This document shows positions 6,702 through 17,472 of a stretch of 64,000 nt of DNA, piece by piece. The notes under the pieces were generated by a model. That model was not told where the DNA came from. It was given only the letters and a program-made list of their open reading frames with translations, and ran no database searches. Position 1 is the first letter of the stretch, and each line of letters begins with the position of its first letter. The DNA is taken from positions 4,163,173 through 4,227,172 of the forward strand of contig NZ_CP014841.1 of NCBI RefSeq assembly GCF_001641285.1, written 5' to 3'. The position numbers and the translations under genes are program-made. This DNA comes from Dyella thiooxydans. Its GTDB lineage: Bacteria; Pseudomonadota; Gammaproteobacteria; Xanthomonadales; Rhodanobacteraceae.

Positions 6702-8814
6702 TTACCAGATCTTCACGCGCTGGTCCGGATCCAGGTACATCGTCTGGCCCGGCTTCACGTCGAACGCCTTGTACCAGTCGTCCATGTTGCGCACGGTCTC
6801 GGCGCGGAACTGCGCCGGGGCGTGCACGTCGGTCGCCGCGCGCACGCGGGCGGCGGCATCGCGGGTCTTCGAGCGCCAGGTCTCGCCGAAGGCGATGAAG
6901 AAGCGCTGGTCGCCGGTCAGGCCGTCGATCACCGGCGCCGGCTTGCCGCCGAGCGAGGCGTGGTAGGCGGCCAGCGCGGCGGTGAGGCCGGACACGTCGG
7001 CGATGTTCTCGCCCAGTGTCTGCTGCCCGTTCACGTGCAGGCCCGGCAGGATCTCGTATGCCGTCGTACTGCTTGACCAGCTTCTGGCCCGCGGCCTCGA
7101 AGTGCTTGAGGTCGTCCGGCGTCCACCAGTTGGCCAGCTTGCCCTGCGCGTCGAAATCGGCGCCGGTGTTGTCGAAGCTGTGGCTGATCTCGTGGCCGAT
7201 CACTGCGCCGATCGAGCCGTAGTTGGCGGCCGGGTCGGCCTTCGGATCGAAGAACGGCGCCTCGAGGATCGCCGCCGGGAAGTTCAGCGCGTTCTGCAGC
7301 GGCAGGTTCACCGCATTGACCGTCTGCGGGGTCATCCACCACTCGCCGCGGTCGACCGGCTGGCCGATCTTGGCGCGCTGGTGCTGGTACTCCAGTTCCA
7401 CGGCGCGCAGGTGGTTGCCTAGCGCATCGTCCGGCTTGACCGTCAGCGAGCTGTAGTCGCGCCAGGTATCCGGATAGCCCACGCTGACGCGCAGCGTCTT
7501 GATCTTCTCTTTGGCCTTTCCCTTGGTGGCAGGAGTCATCCAGGTCAGCGTGTCGATGCGCTGGTCGAAGGCGTTGACGATGTTCTTCACCATCGTTTCG
7601 ACTTCGGCCTTGGACGAGGCCGGGAAGTAGTTCTTCACGTAGATCTGGCCCACCGCATCACCGAGGTCGGTGCTGGTGGCGTCGATCGCATCCTTGGCGC
7701 GCGGGCGCTGCTGCGGGATGCCCTGCAGGTCGTGGCCGTAGAAGCCGAACGCAAGGTCGGCGTAGCCCTTGGGCAGCAGGCTCGCGCTGCTGTTGATGGT
7801 GTGGAAGCGCAGCAGGGTCTTCCAGGCGGACAGCGGCTCGCTGCCGACCAGCTTCGCCAGGCCGGTGACGGCATCCGGCTGCCACACGTCGATGGTCTTC
7901 ACGCCGTCGAGGCCGGCGGCCTTGAAGTAGGCCGGCCAGTCCAGCCCAGGAGCCTTCTTGGCGAAGTCGGCGGTCGGCCACAGGTTGTTCGCCTTGTGCA
8001 CGTCCTGGCTGTCGACCAGGCTGGTCTGTGCCTTGGCGATCTTGGTTTCCAGCGCGAGGATGGTGTTCGCTTCGGCCTCGGCGTTCTTGTCGCCGGCCTG
8101 CTTGAGCAGGGCCACGACATACGCGTGGTACTGGTCGCGGGTGGTCTTGGTCGCGGCGTCATCGGACAGGTAATAGTCGCGGCTGGGCAGGGCCAGGCCG
8201 CCCTGCAGCAGGTAGGCAATGTTCTGCGACGGGTCTTCCAGGCCCTGGGTGACGAACAGGCCGAACAGGTGGCTGGTGTGGAAGTTGGTGGCGTTGATCG
8301 GATCGACGTCGGCGCGCAGGCGGCTGCCGAGCACCTTGGCCAGGTCGGCGCGGGACTTGATGCCTTCGATCGCCGACAGCTCCGGCTCGAGCGGCTTCAG
8401 GCCGGCCTTTTCGATCGCATCGGTGTTCATGTACGCGGCGTAGTAGTCGGCGATCTTGCGCGCGTTCGAGCCGGCGGCCGGATTGCCCTCGCCGGCTTTC
8501 TGGATCAGCTCGGCGGTGCGCTTCTGGGCCAATTCGTAGAGCTTGAGGAACGAGCCGGTGCTGGAGCGGTCCGCCGGAATCTGCGTGTCCTTGAACCAGG
8601 TGCCATTGGTGTACTGGAAGAAGCCGTCACCGGCGGGCTTGGACTTGTCCATGCCGGCCAGGTCGATGCCGATCGGTGCCGGCGCGGGCGCGGCGGCGGT
8701 CTTCGGCGCGGTGCTTGCCGGGGCGGGGGCCTTCGACGAGGGGGCTTCGGAATGACCGCACGCGGCGAGCGCGGCGCAGACAGCGGTGGCAAGCATCCAG
8801 CGGGTGGGCTTCAT
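6702..8814 (-). pseudogene. M13 family zinc metallopeptidase lipoprotein, frameshifted
   Basis: M13 (neprilysin/PepO) peptidases are zinc endopeptidases, usually of about 700 residues. The N-terminus is a lipoprotein signal with lipobox LAAC, predicting an envelope location. The body is intact up to HEISH (about H541-H545), the two-histidine zinc motif. A single extra base at about 7059 (plus-strand T) then breaks the frame after QYDG. The remainder, with the third zinc-ligand motif ENIADVSG and the normal C-terminal VKIW, continues in another frame. Removing that base restores a full-length 703-residue protein. As written, the shifted product runs on to about 6685 and loses the third ligand, so it should be inactive. 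A sequencing error or a very recent mutation are both possible. Confidence 0.85.
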
Positions 8815-8901
8815 CGGAGAACTCCGGGTGGGAAAATCCCCACACCATACGCTCCCTTTCCGGGCCCTGCAGCATGACCGACGACGCATGCGCCGGTGGC
8901 G

Positions 8902-11900
8902 TCAGCGCTCCAGCCGGTAGTTGAAGCTGGCGCGGCTGAAGGTCGTGGCATCTTGCGCCTCGAAGCTCCAGCGCTTGCTCAGCCGGTAGCGCAGGGTGAT
9001 CACCTGGCCCGGTTCGAACAACCCCACGCCGTAGCTCAGGTACAGCCGCGGCGAGAGGTACTTGCCGACGGTGAACGCCGAGCTGCCGTTGAGTGCGTCG
9101 CTGCTGGACACGCCGATGTCGTCCACGCCGAGCTGCGAGCCGATGCGCTTGGCCAGCAGGTCGCCGCCGGCCGAGCCGAGCGCCTGTGCGGCGGAATTCA
9201 CCATCGAGCCCTCGCCGCCCTTCACCTCCGACAGCGGCTTGCCGGTGATCAGGTAGGACAGCGCATCGGATTGCTCCATCACCGGCTGCGAGAACACGCT
9301 GAGCACCGGCCGCTGCGCGGTGCCGGACACGTAGAGGCCGACCTTCTGGCCCTCGTCGACGGTCGCGTTCGGGTTGAGCCGGCGCACCGCGCGGATGTCC
9401 AGCCGCGGGTTGTCGATCGGGGTGGTGGCGAACAGCAGCTGGCCGCGCTCGATCGACAGATTCTGGCCGTAGGCCCGGTAGGTGCCGGAGACGTCGACCT
9501 GACCCTGGCCGGTGGTGGCGCGGCCGGGACGCTCGCGTACCACCAGCTGGCCGCGCAGGTTGCCGTCCAGTCCCATGCCGACCAGGTGGGTGCGCTCGCC
9601 CAGGTCCACCGCCACGGTGGCGCTGATCGGCATGGCCTTCGCCTTCGCCTCCTGCTGCCGCTCGTCCATCACCACCACGTCGGGCGACGCCTTCGTGGCG
9701 CCCGCGCCGGGCAGGCGCGAGACGTCGATGTCGGCGCTGTCCAGCGCGACGCGGCCGGTGACGTCCATGCCCTGTGCGTCCTGCTTGAGCACCAGCGTGG
9801 GCGATACCACCACCCGCGCCGCGGGAATGTCGGCGGCGGTGACCTGCTGCCCCTGGAACACCAGTTCGGTGGATGCGTCGGTGCCGAAGCCGACCGTGCC
9901 GCGCACGCCCAGCGTGCCCTTGCCCGAACGCAGCGTCCCGTCCAGATGCAGCTGCCGGGCGTCGTCGGCCGCCAGCGTCAGGTGGCCGTCGGCGAGCTTT
10001 AGGCCGGCGGCGGGGATCTCCGCGGCGAGACCATCGACGGTCGCGCTGCCGGCCAGCTTGGGCGAGGCGAGTGTGCCGCCGACCTGGAAGCGCCCGGCCA
10101 GCGAGCCCTTCACGTTGGCCAGTTCGGTGGTGAGCAGTTCGACGAAGCCGAGCTGGCCGAGCTGCACGTCCACGTTGCCGGCCAGCGTCTGCCCGGGACC
10201 GGACATCGTCACCTGGCCATCGACGTGGCCGCCGCCGTCGAGCAGTGCGTGTACGGTGGCGTGCCGACTGCCGGGGACAAGGCGGGCGTCCAGGGCGAGG
10301 TCGCGGTAGGCGAGCAGCGGATGATCGCCGTGGTCGCTGTAGTTGATGGCGCCGCGGGCGGAGCGGATCGTTGCGTGGCCATCGAGCGTGCCGTCGGCCT
10401 TGCGTTCGAGCGCACCGTCGCCCTCGAGGGTGCCGTCGGCGCGCATCGGCAGGTCAGCCAGTCCGGCGGCGTTGAGAATCAGCGCCAGCGGCAGCGCGTG
10501 CAGGCGGTAGCTGGCGTCGAGCGTGCCGGCCCGGTCCTGGCTGGCCGAGGCGCACAGCAGCGGCTCGCCGGCAGACAGGCACAGTTCGCCGGCCCGCCAG
10601 CCGCCATCGCGGTAGGCCAGTGCCGTGGCCTGCTGCAGCTGCCAGCGAGGCAGGCCCTCCGGGGCCAGGTCGAGCGTGCGGAGGGTGCCGGTCCAGGCAC
10701 CGTTGCGCAGCGAGCCGTCGAGTGCCAGCCGGCCGCTCAACTGGCGTCCGGTGGCATCGACGGCAAGCCGGTGAGTCGCCTCGCTGCCCTCGGCCAGCAG
10801 GTGCAGGCGGTCGAACGCCAGCCCACTTGCGAGCAGGCCCTGGCCCTGCACGTCGAGCTTGCCGGCCAGTCGGCTCAGGTCGGGCAGGCCGACGACCAGC
10901 TGCAGGTGGTCCAGCCGATCCTGGCGCCAGCCCAGCCGGTCGCCCTGCAGCGTGCCGTTGACGCTCAGCCGCGGCGCCAGCCCACGCACGACCAGATGTC
11001 CCTGCAGGTGGCCGCTGGCGTCGGGCAGCCAGTCGGACAGCGAGGCGATCGCCAGCCGCAGCTCGGCGTCGTTCTGCGCGCCCGGCTTGGCCGCCACGTG
11101 CAGGCGGCTGTTGCCGGAGGAGAGGTCCAGCGTGCCGTCCAGCACCCCGCGGGGCGACAGGTGCAGCGTGCCCTTGCCTCGCAGCATCCGCTGGCGCAGC
11201 GTGCCGGTCAGCCGCTGCAGCGCCAGCGAGCCTTCCCAGCCGTTCACCTGCCGCCGGCCGCGCGTATGCAGCTCGGCGTCGATGGCGCCGGGCCAGCCGG
11301 CGACCACTTCGCCGGGATCGAAATGCTGCGCCTGCATGTCCAACTGCCAGCCCAGGGACGGCTGCAGGTTGACGGTGCCGCTGGCGACCAGCTGTCCGTT
11401 TTTCTCCTTCAGGGCGAGCGTGTGCAGCGCGATCGAGGCCGGTGTGCCGGCCAGGTCGACGGCCAGGTGGGCCGGTTGCCCGGGCGGTCCGAGTGAGACG
11501 TCGCCATGGGCCTGGAAGTGCTCCGTGCTGCCCTTGGCGCTCAGCGAGCCATCCGTGGCCAGCACCTGGCCGACCAGCTCCTTCGGCAGCGTGACGCCCT
11601 TCCACTGCACCTTCAGATCGGCGCTGAGCGGCGTTGCGGACAGTTGCACCAGACCACTGGCCTGCAGCGAGCCCGGGATCTGCGGCGAGGCAAGGGCGAG
11701 TTGCTCGAGCTGCAGCGTGTCGAGGCTGTCGCTCAGACGCGCGCGCAGCGGCTGCAGCTGCAAGGTGGTGTCGTTCAGCTGCACGGTGCCGTCGATGCGG
11801 CCGCCGCGATGATCGCCGCTGGCCTTCAGCGACAACGCCAGCGCGTGCAGCGCTCCGGGGCCGAGGATGGGCGAGGGATCGAAGCGCGGTGCCTGCAGCG

Positions 11901-12678
11901 TGGCGGTCCATGGATAGTCGCCGTGCTGCTCCAGCGACACTTCGAGGGTGGCCGCGGCCGGGCTGGCCAGGGCCAGTTCGAGCTGTGCCGTGTGGCCATC
12001 GCCGCGGGCCTGCAGCTGGCCGCTCCAGGTGGTGTCGCCGAGCTTCCAGCGGAAGCGGCCCTGGCCCTGGCCGCGATAGTCGGCCGAGGCCAGTTCGCCG
12101 GACAGGTGCACCTCGCCATCCGGGCCGGCCAGATCGAACTGCCGCAGCGCGATGCCGCGCCCGGTCCAGCGGCCGGCGAGGTCGATGCGGTCGGCGGCGA
12201 ATATGGATTGCCCCTGCCGAGTGATGCGCAACTGGCCGGTATGCAGGCGGTCGACCTGCACATCCAGCGGCGGCTGCAGGTCGAAGCCGCTGCCCGCCGC
12301 AGGTCGCGGCGAGGGTGGCGGCAGCGCCAACGCGATGCCGTCCGCGTCCAGCTCCAGCACGTGCAGGCGCTTGCGCAGCAGGGCAGCGAGGGACAGATCC
12401 AGCCGCGCCCGCGCGACCTGCACGTCCAGCCCCTGCTTGTCGCGGTAGCGCAGGCGCTGCACCGTCAGCGGGCCAAGCAGGCGGCCTTCGGCGCGGGCGA
12501 CGCTCAGTGCGCCGCCCGTCGCGGCACTGGCGCGGGCGATGGCGAAGCGCAGGCCGCTCCCGGTACCGAGCAGCCAGCCCAGCGCCAGCGCGATCGCCAG
12601 CACGACAGCGAGCAGGCCGAACGCCAGTGCGCGCAGCCAGCGGCGGCGGGGACGGGCGGGGCGTGCTGTGTCGATCAT
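8902..12678 (-). CDS. tamB: Translocation and assembly module inner-membrane protein TamB
   Basis: TamB spans the periplasm from the inner membrane to TamA and is implicated in outer-membrane protein assembly and in lipid transport to the outer membrane. The 1258-residue protein has one N-terminal membrane anchor (about residues 14-38), a long series of beta-rich AsmA/DUF490-like repeats, and the conserved C-terminal domain ending in RASFNYRLER, which resembles an outer-membrane barrel end. The length fits the family. It starts ten bases after the tamA stop, and the pair forms the usual tamA-tamB operon. Confidence 0.92.
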   Translation of the reverse strand: MIDTARPARPRRRWLRALAFGLLAVVLAIALALGWLLGTGSGLRFAIARASAATGGALSVARAEGRLLGPLTVQRLRYRDKQGLDVQVARARLDLSLAALLRKRLHVLELDADGIALALPPPSPRPAAGSGFDLQPPLDVQVDRLHTGQLRITRQGQSIFAADRIDLAGRWTGRGIALRQFDLAGPDGEVHLSGELASADYRGQGQGRFRWKLGDTTWSGQLQARGDGHTAQLELALASPAAATLEVSLEQHGDYPWTATLQAPRFDPSPILGPGALHALALSLKASGDHRGGRIDGTVQLNDTTLQLQPLRARLSDSLDTLQLEQLALASPQIPGSLQASGLVQLSATPLSADLKVQWKGVTLPKELVGQVLATDGSLSAKGSTEHFQAHGDVSLGPPGQPAHLAVDLAGTPASIALHTLALKEKNGQLVASGTVNLQPSLGWQLDMQAQHFDPGEVVAGWPGAIDAELHTRGRRQVNGWEGSLALQRLTGTLRQRMLRGKGTLHLSPRGVLDGTLDLSSGNSRLHVAAKPGAQNDAELRLAIASLSDWLPDASGHLQGHLVVRGLAPRLSVNGTLQGDRLGWRQDRLDHLQLVVGLPDLSRLAGKLDVQGQGLLASGLAFDRLHLLAEGSEATHRLAVDATGRQLSGRLALDGSLRNGAWTGTLRTLDLAPEGLPRWQLQQATALAYRDGGWRAGELCLSAGEPLLCASASQDRAGTLDASYRLHALPLALILNAAGLADLPMRADGTLEGDGALERKADGTLDGHATIRSARGAINYSDHGDHPLLAYRDLALDARLVPGSRHATVHALLDGGGHVDGQVTMSGPGQTLAGNVDVQLGQLGFVELLTTELANVKGSLAGRFQVGGTLASPKLAGSATVDGLAAEIPAAGLKLADGHLTLAADDARQLHLDGTLRSGKGTLGVRGTVGFGTDASTELVFQGQQVTAADIPAARVVVSPTLVLKQDAQGMDVTGRVALDSADIDVSRLPGAGATKASPDVVVMDERQQEAKAKAMPISATVAVDLGERTHLVGMGLDGNLRGQLVVRERPGRATTGQGQVDVSGTYRAYGQNLSIERGQLLFATTPIDNPRLDIRAVRRLNPNATVDEGQKVGLYVSGTAQRPVLSVFSQPVMEQSDALSYLITGKPLSEVKGGEGSMVNSAAQALGSAGGDLLAKRIGSQLGVDDIGVSSSDALNGSSAFTVGKYLSPRLYLSYGVGLFEPGQVITLRYRLSKRWSFEAQDATTFSRASFNYRLER

Positions 12679-12688
12679 GCGCGCCTCC

Positions 12689-14461
12689 TCACAGGTCCGG
12701 TCCGATCACGATGTGCAGCTCGATGCCGTGCTTCTCGCGACTGTGCACCGGCGTGCCGAAGTCGACACGGATCATCCCCACTGGCGACAGCCAGCGCACG
12801 CCGAGGCCGGCGCCGATCTTCGGCCGGTAGTCGGTGCCGGTGAAGGCGTTGCCGGCGTCGACGAAGGCGGCAATACCCCATTTTCTCGTGAAGTAGTGCT
12901 CGACCTCGGTGCTGGCCACCAGCAGGTTGCGACCGCCGATCACGCGACCATAGCTGTTGGTCGGACCGATCGACTGGAAGCCGTAGCCGCGCACCGAGCG
13001 GTCGCCGCCGGCGAAGAAGCGCAGCTGCGGCGGCAGCGCATCGAAGTTGCCGGTGGTGGTCATGCCGGCGCTGCCGCGCAGGATCAGCCGGTTGCGTCCG
13101 AGGAAGGCGCGGATCCATTTCGCATCGACGGTGAACTGGGCGAAGCGGGTGTCCGAAAGCAGCGTGCCGGCGGTGCTGCGCACGGCCAGGTTGATCGACC
13201 AGCCCTTGCGCACGAAGGTCGGGTTGTCGCCGCGCTTGCGGCCCAGCGAGGCTTCGGCGAACACCAGCGTGCTGCGGCCGTGGTCGACGCCCGGTGCGTT
13301 GTCGGGTTCGCCGCTGCGCTTGCCCACGGTGAAGGTGCCGGACAGCGCGTGCACCCCCAGCGTGCGCGTCCAGCCGTGCCACAGCCGGGTGTCGTTGCCG
13401 ACCAGCTCCAGCGTGCGCGACTGCGAGGTGTCGGTGTTGGCGTCGCGGTAGTTGGCGCCGAAGTTCAGGCTGTGCTGGTTCTTGCCGGGGCGGGGGATGG
13501 AGTAGAAGGTGGAGAGCGTCTTCAGCCGCTGCGCCACCACCAGTTCGTTCTTCCATTTGTGGCCAAGGCGGTTGACCCAGCGCTTTTCCACCCCGCCACG
13601 CAGGCCGAAGCCGGTGTCGGTGCCGATGAACGGGCCGCCGGTGTAGACCGTGCGCTTGGCCGGTACCAGCTGCACGCGCACGTTCACCGTGCCGTCCTTC
13701 GCATCGTCGACGTCCGGCTGCACGTTGACCACCGAGAAGTAGTCGGCGCCGTTGAGCGCCTGCTGCAGGTCGAGCAGCTTGTCCTGCGAGAAATAGTCGC
13801 CAGGCTTGAACGGCACGTAGCGGTCGAGGAAGCCGTCGCGGAACTGCGAGCCCTCGAACTGCACTGGACCGAAGCGGTAGCGCGGGCCGGCCTCCCAGGC
13901 GAGGCGAATCACCGCGCTGCGGTCCGCGCGCGTCACCTCGACGCGATGGGTGAGCAGCTTGGCGGCGAGGAAGCCGTTCGCGGTGAGCTGGCCGCTCAGC
14001 GCGTCGCGCGCGGCGTCGTAAGCGCCGTCGTTGAGGGTCTGCCCCTTCAGCTGTTCGATCGCCCGTTCCGCGCGCCGGATCGGCGCGATCGCCCGCGCCG
14101 CCTGATCGAGGTCGACGTGCACGGCGGTGATCTTCACCGGTTCGCCCGGCTTGATGTGCAGGGTGACGCGCCAGTCGTTGCCCTGCTGGGCGAGGTCGGC
14201 ATCGACGGTGGCCTCGTAATAGCCGTAAGGGCGCAGCGCCGCCTGCACCTGGTCGGGTGCGCGGGCGTACAGCCGGCGCACCTGGGCGGCGCTGACCTCG
14301 CGCGTGGCGTACTGCGACAGCTCCACCCCGGAGATCACCGCCGACTTCAGCGGATCGTCCACGCCATCGACCACCAGCTTCACGCCGGCATGCGCCGCCG
14401 TGGCGCCGGCAAAAAGCAGGAGCGCGATGGCCAGGCGGCGGATGCGGTGCCACGGGGTCAG
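12689..14461 (-). CDS. tamA: Outer-membrane protein assembly factor TamA
   Basis: TamA is an Omp85-family outer-membrane barrel with three N-terminal POTRA domains, acting with TamB. POTRA-like sequence begins at VKLVVDGV just after a signal peptide, and the C-terminal half is a barrel of the bacterial surface antigen type with VRGYG and the terminal GIELHIVIGPDL. I place the start at CTG 14461: AGGAG lies eight bases upstream, and the signal peptide begins there (TPWHRIRRLAIALLLF). No ATG, GTG or TTG lies between it and the ATG at 14623. From 14461 the protein is about 590 residues, close to E. coli TamA. In-frame ATGs at 14623 and 14692 would add a non-conserved leader. Confidence 0.88.
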   Translation of the reverse strand: MTPWHRIRRLAIALLLFAGATAAHAGVKLVVDGVDDPLKSAVISGVELSQYATREVSAAQVRRLYARAPDQVQAALRPYGYYEATVDADLAQQGNDWRVTLHIKPGEPVKITAVHVDLDQAARAIAPIRRAERAIEQLKGQTLNDGAYDAARDALSGQLTANGFLAAKLLTHRVEVTRADRSAVIRLAWEAGPRYRFGPVQFEGSQFRDGFLDRYVPFKPGDYFSQDKLLDLQQALNGADYFSVVNVQPDVDDAKDGTVNVRVQLVPAKRTVYTGGPFIGTDTGFGLRGGVEKRWVNRLGHKWKNELVVAQRLKTLSTFYSIPRPGKNQHSLNFGANYRDANTDTSQSRTLELVGNDTRLWHGWTRTLGVHALSGTFTVGKRSGEPDNAPGVDHGRSTLVFAEASLGRKRGDNPTFVRKGWSINLAVRSTAGTLLSDTRFAQFTVDAKWIRAFLGRNRLILRGSAGMTTTGNFDALPPQLRFFAGGDRSVRGYGFQSIGPTNSYGRVIGGRNLLVASTEVEHYFTRKWGIAAFVDAGNAFTGTDYRPKIGAGLGVRWLSPVGMIRVDFGTPVHSREKHGIELHIVIGPDL

Positions 14462-14651
14462 GGCGGGGACTCCTGTCGGTCGCGGGGAGGGTCCGCGCAG
14501 CTTAGCCAGCGCCGGGTTCCGGCGGGGTGAACGGCCGGCGGCGGCGCCGCCGCTTCGGGACTCCGGCGGGGGCCGTCGGCAGATACCGTTGGCGGACGGC
14601 TTGAAGGTGACGCGCCACTCCATGGCCGATGTCCCTACGCCCCGGGCGGGC

Positions 14652-17270
14652 TCAGCCCGCCTTGTCGCCGGCCTTGTGCGCGATCCAGGCACCGATCACC
14701 GCGGAGAAATACGGGATCGACTGCGCGCCCAGGATGAACATCCACAGCGTGCCCTCGATGTAGCGCGTGCCGTAGGACAGCGCCATGCCGACGATGCAGC
14801 CGACCAGCGCGATCGCCATCAGCAGCTCTTCGCGCACCGGCGCGAACGCGGCGAAGCCGGATTCGCCCAGCCGGCGGCTCTTGGCGGTGACCACGAACGA
14901 GGTCTTCTCGCGGGTCAGCCCGTGCAGGATGCCGCGGGCGATGGCGTGGGACAGGCTCATGCTGGCCAGCGAGGCCATCAGCGTGTCGTACCAGCCGCAG
15001 GGGACGCGGGCGCGGTACAGCACGATGCCGAAGATCGCCTTGGCGAAGAAGAAGCCGATCACCGGGATCAGGAACAGCTGCATCGGCAGGCTGAAGTACT
15101 GCGGGAAGGCCACCATACCGGCGGTCCAGAACAATGCCATCAGGGTGAAGATCAGGTGCAGCGCGTCGGCGAACCAGCTGAACCAGCCGGTGAGGAAGTG
15201 GAAGCGCTGGCCGGCTGAGAGCGGGCCCTTCTTCACCATCCAGCTCCAGCGGCCCTTGAGGATCTGCATCGCGCCGAAGGCCCAGCGGTAGCGCTGGCTC
15301 TTGTACGCCTTGAAGTCGGCCGGGGTCAGGCCCTTGCCCATCAGCTCGTCGACGTAGACCAGCTCGTAGCCGGCGTGCATCAGGCGCAGGCCGAGCTCGG
15401 CGTCCTCGCAGATGGTCCATTCCGACCAGCCGCCGGTGCCTTCCAGCGCGCTCCGCCGCACCATGGTCATGGTGCCGTGCTGGATGATCGCGTTGCGCTC
15501 GTTGCGGTGGTGCATGCCGATGCGGAAGAAGCCGTCGAACTCCCACGCGGTCATGCGGCGGAAGCGGTTGTGCTCGAAGTCGCGATGCGCCTGCGGGCAC
15601 TGCACCACGGCCACCTTCGGGTCGTGGAAATGGCCGGTGAGGGTGGACAGCCAGTCGTGGCGCACCTCGTAGTCGGCGTCGATCACCGCCACCACGTCGG
15701 CGCGCGGGTCGGTTTCCTTCAGGCCGAAGTTCAGCGCGCCGGCCTTGAAGCCGGGCCACGGTTCGAGATGGAAGAAGCGGAAGCGCGGGCCCAGCTTTTC
15801 GCAATACGCCTGCACCGGCTTCCACACGTCCGGGTTCTTGGTGTTGTTGTCGATCACCAGCACTTCGAAGTTGTCGTAGTCGAGTGCGGCGAGCGAGTCG
15901 AGCGTGACCTGCACCATCTCCGGCGGCTCGTTGTAGCAGGCCAGGTGGATCGACACGAACGGCTGCTTTTCCGGCGGATCCGGGCGCAGCATGCCGGCGC
16001 TGCGGATCCAGTCCTTCTGCCACAGGACCTCGGTGAATTCGAAGCCGTTGATCAGCAGGATCGCCAGGATCGCGATCTGCGCCGGGAACAGCAGGGTGAG
16101 CATGGTCCAGTCGACCCAGCTCAGGTAGAAATTGAACGGCAGCGTGGCCGACCAGACGACCAGGCCACAGGCCAGCTGGATCAGCGCGGCGAAGAAGAAC
16201 CGGCCCATCAGCTTGAAGCGGCTGAAGCGGCGGCCGAACCAGATCATCGGCAGCAGCGCCAGCAGGCTGGCCGCCAGCGCCTTGGCCGGCCACGAGGTGT
16301 CCTCCACCACCGGTCCGGTGAACGGGAACTTCGGCTGCCGGTCGGCGTTGAAGATGCCCCAGTAGGCGCCGGTACGGCCTTCGCCGAGGGCCTCCTTCCA
16401 CGGCTGGTCGAACGCTTCCAGTAGGTAGTAGTCGATGTGGCGCGCCTGGGCGGCGTTGAGCCAGTGGCGGATGAAGATCGCCTCGTTGGACACCGACGGC
16501 AGCGCGTATTTCTGGCGGTCGCCGTTGGACGGCCAGCCGATCTCGCCCACCACGATGTGCTTGGTCGGGTACATCCGCTGGATGTTGTCGTAGGCGCCGA
16601 GCGCCGCATTCAGCGCGTTGTCGCGGTCCGGGTCGACGCTGGTGCCGATGCCGTTCCAGAACGGGAACAGGTGGATGGTGATGAAATCGACGTGCTGGGC
16701 CAGTTCCGGGTACTTGATCCAGATGTAGTCCGGCTCGGCGATCGACACCGGCTGGCGCACGTGGGCGCGTACGCGGTCGAGGTAGCGGATCATCTGGTCC
16801 AGCGTCTGGTCGCCGCGGAACAGCACTTCGTTGCCCACGATCACCTTGTCGATGGTGTCCGGATAGCGGTTGGCCAGCGCGATCAGCTGGTCGATCTCGC
16901 GCTCGTTGTTGCCGCGGCGGGTGTCGATGTTGGCGCCGGCCATCACCTTCAGGCCGTCCTGGTGCGCCAGCCGGTAGACCTGCGGGTTCTCCTGGGTGGA
17001 GTAGGTGCGGATGTGCCCGGTGTACTTGCGCAGCAGCTTCAGGTCGCTGTCGATCTGCTCGTCGCTGGGGAAGTCCTGCTTGAGCGGGTTCTGGTAGCGC
17101 TGGAAGAACGACACCGAGAAGCCGTTGATCGGCCCGCGCCAGTCGTCTGGGCCATGCGGTCGGTTGCCCCACCACCACAGGCCGAGGTTCATGGCGGCCA
17201 CGAGAACCGCAAGCAGGAGGGCTACCAGCAGGGGATGGCGACTGTCGTTCGTGGCTTGGGTGGCGCTCAA
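14652..17270 (-). CDS. ndvB: NdvB-like cyclic beta-glucan synthase (GH17 + GT2 membrane protein)
   Basis: The 872-residue protein joins an N-terminal glycoside hydrolase family 17-like domain to a family 2 glycosyltransferase, the layout of Pseudomonas aeruginosa NdvB, which makes cyclic beta-1,3-glucans. After a membrane anchor (13-35), the GH17 part carries VGNEV (E148) and VGEIGWPS (E243), the expected acid/base and nucleophile. Membrane helices lead into a cytoplasmic GT2 domain with CYNEPP, VIDADYE near 530, a CEDAELG block and QRYRW near 657. Several helices follow. All expected catalytic motifs are present. It is transcribed divergently from a large c-di-GMP enzyme, which makes a biofilm or envelope-glucan role attractive but unproven. 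Confidence 0.82.
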   Translation of the reverse strand: MSATQATNDSRHPLLVALLLAVLVAAMNLGLWWWGNRPHGPDDWRGPINGFSVSFFQRYQNPLKQDFPSDEQIDSDLKLLRKYTGHIRTYSTQENPQVYRLAHQDGLKVMAGANIDTRRGNNEREIDQLIALANRYPDTIDKVIVGNEVLFRGDQTLDQMIRYLDRVRAHVRQPVSIAEPDYIWIKYPELAQHVDFITIHLFPFWNGIGTSVDPDRDNALNAALGAYDNIQRMYPTKHIVVGEIGWPSNGDRQKYALPSVSNEAIFIRHWLNAAQARHIDYYLLEAFDQPWKEALGEGRTGAYWGIFNADRQPKFPFTGPVVEDTSWPAKALAASLLALLPMIWFGRRFSRFKLMGRFFFAALIQLACGLVVWSATLPFNFYLSWVDWTMLTLLFPAQIAILAILLINGFEFTEVLWQKDWIRSAGMLRPDPPEKQPFVSIHLACYNEPPEMVQVTLDSLAALDYDNFEVLVIDNNTKNPDVWKPVQAYCEKLGPRFRFFHLEPWPGFKAGALNFGLKETDPRADVVAVIDADYEVRHDWLSTLTGHFHDPKVAVVQCPQAHRDFEHNRFRRMTAWEFDGFFRIGMHHRNERNAIIQHGTMTMVRRSALEGTGGWSEWTICEDAELGLRLMHAGYELVYVDELMGKGLTPADFKAYKSQRYRWAFGAMQILKGRWSWMVKKGPLSAGQRFHFLTGWFSWFADALHLIFTLMALFWTAGMVAFPQYFSLPMQLFLIPVIGFFFAKAIFGIVLYRARVPCGWYDTLMASLASMSLSHAIARGILHGLTREKTSFVVTAKSRRLGESGFAAFAPVREELLMAIALVGCIVGMALSYGTRYIEGTLWMFILGAQSIPYFSAVIGAWIAHKAGDKAG

Positions 17271-17472
17271 GAAAGATCCCCGTGAAAGCCTCCACGACGA
17301 AGGCCGGAAAGCCCGCGGAGCTTACCGAAACCCGGGCGACGGGCCAATAAAACCGCGGTCGCGTGGTCAGCCGCGCCTCAGGCCCGGCGGCCGCTTCCGG
17401 GGGCGGCTACCTGTCGCGGGCGTTGCGTCGCGCGCCCACTGGGCCGATCCTCTGTCCCATCGTCGAAAAGGC

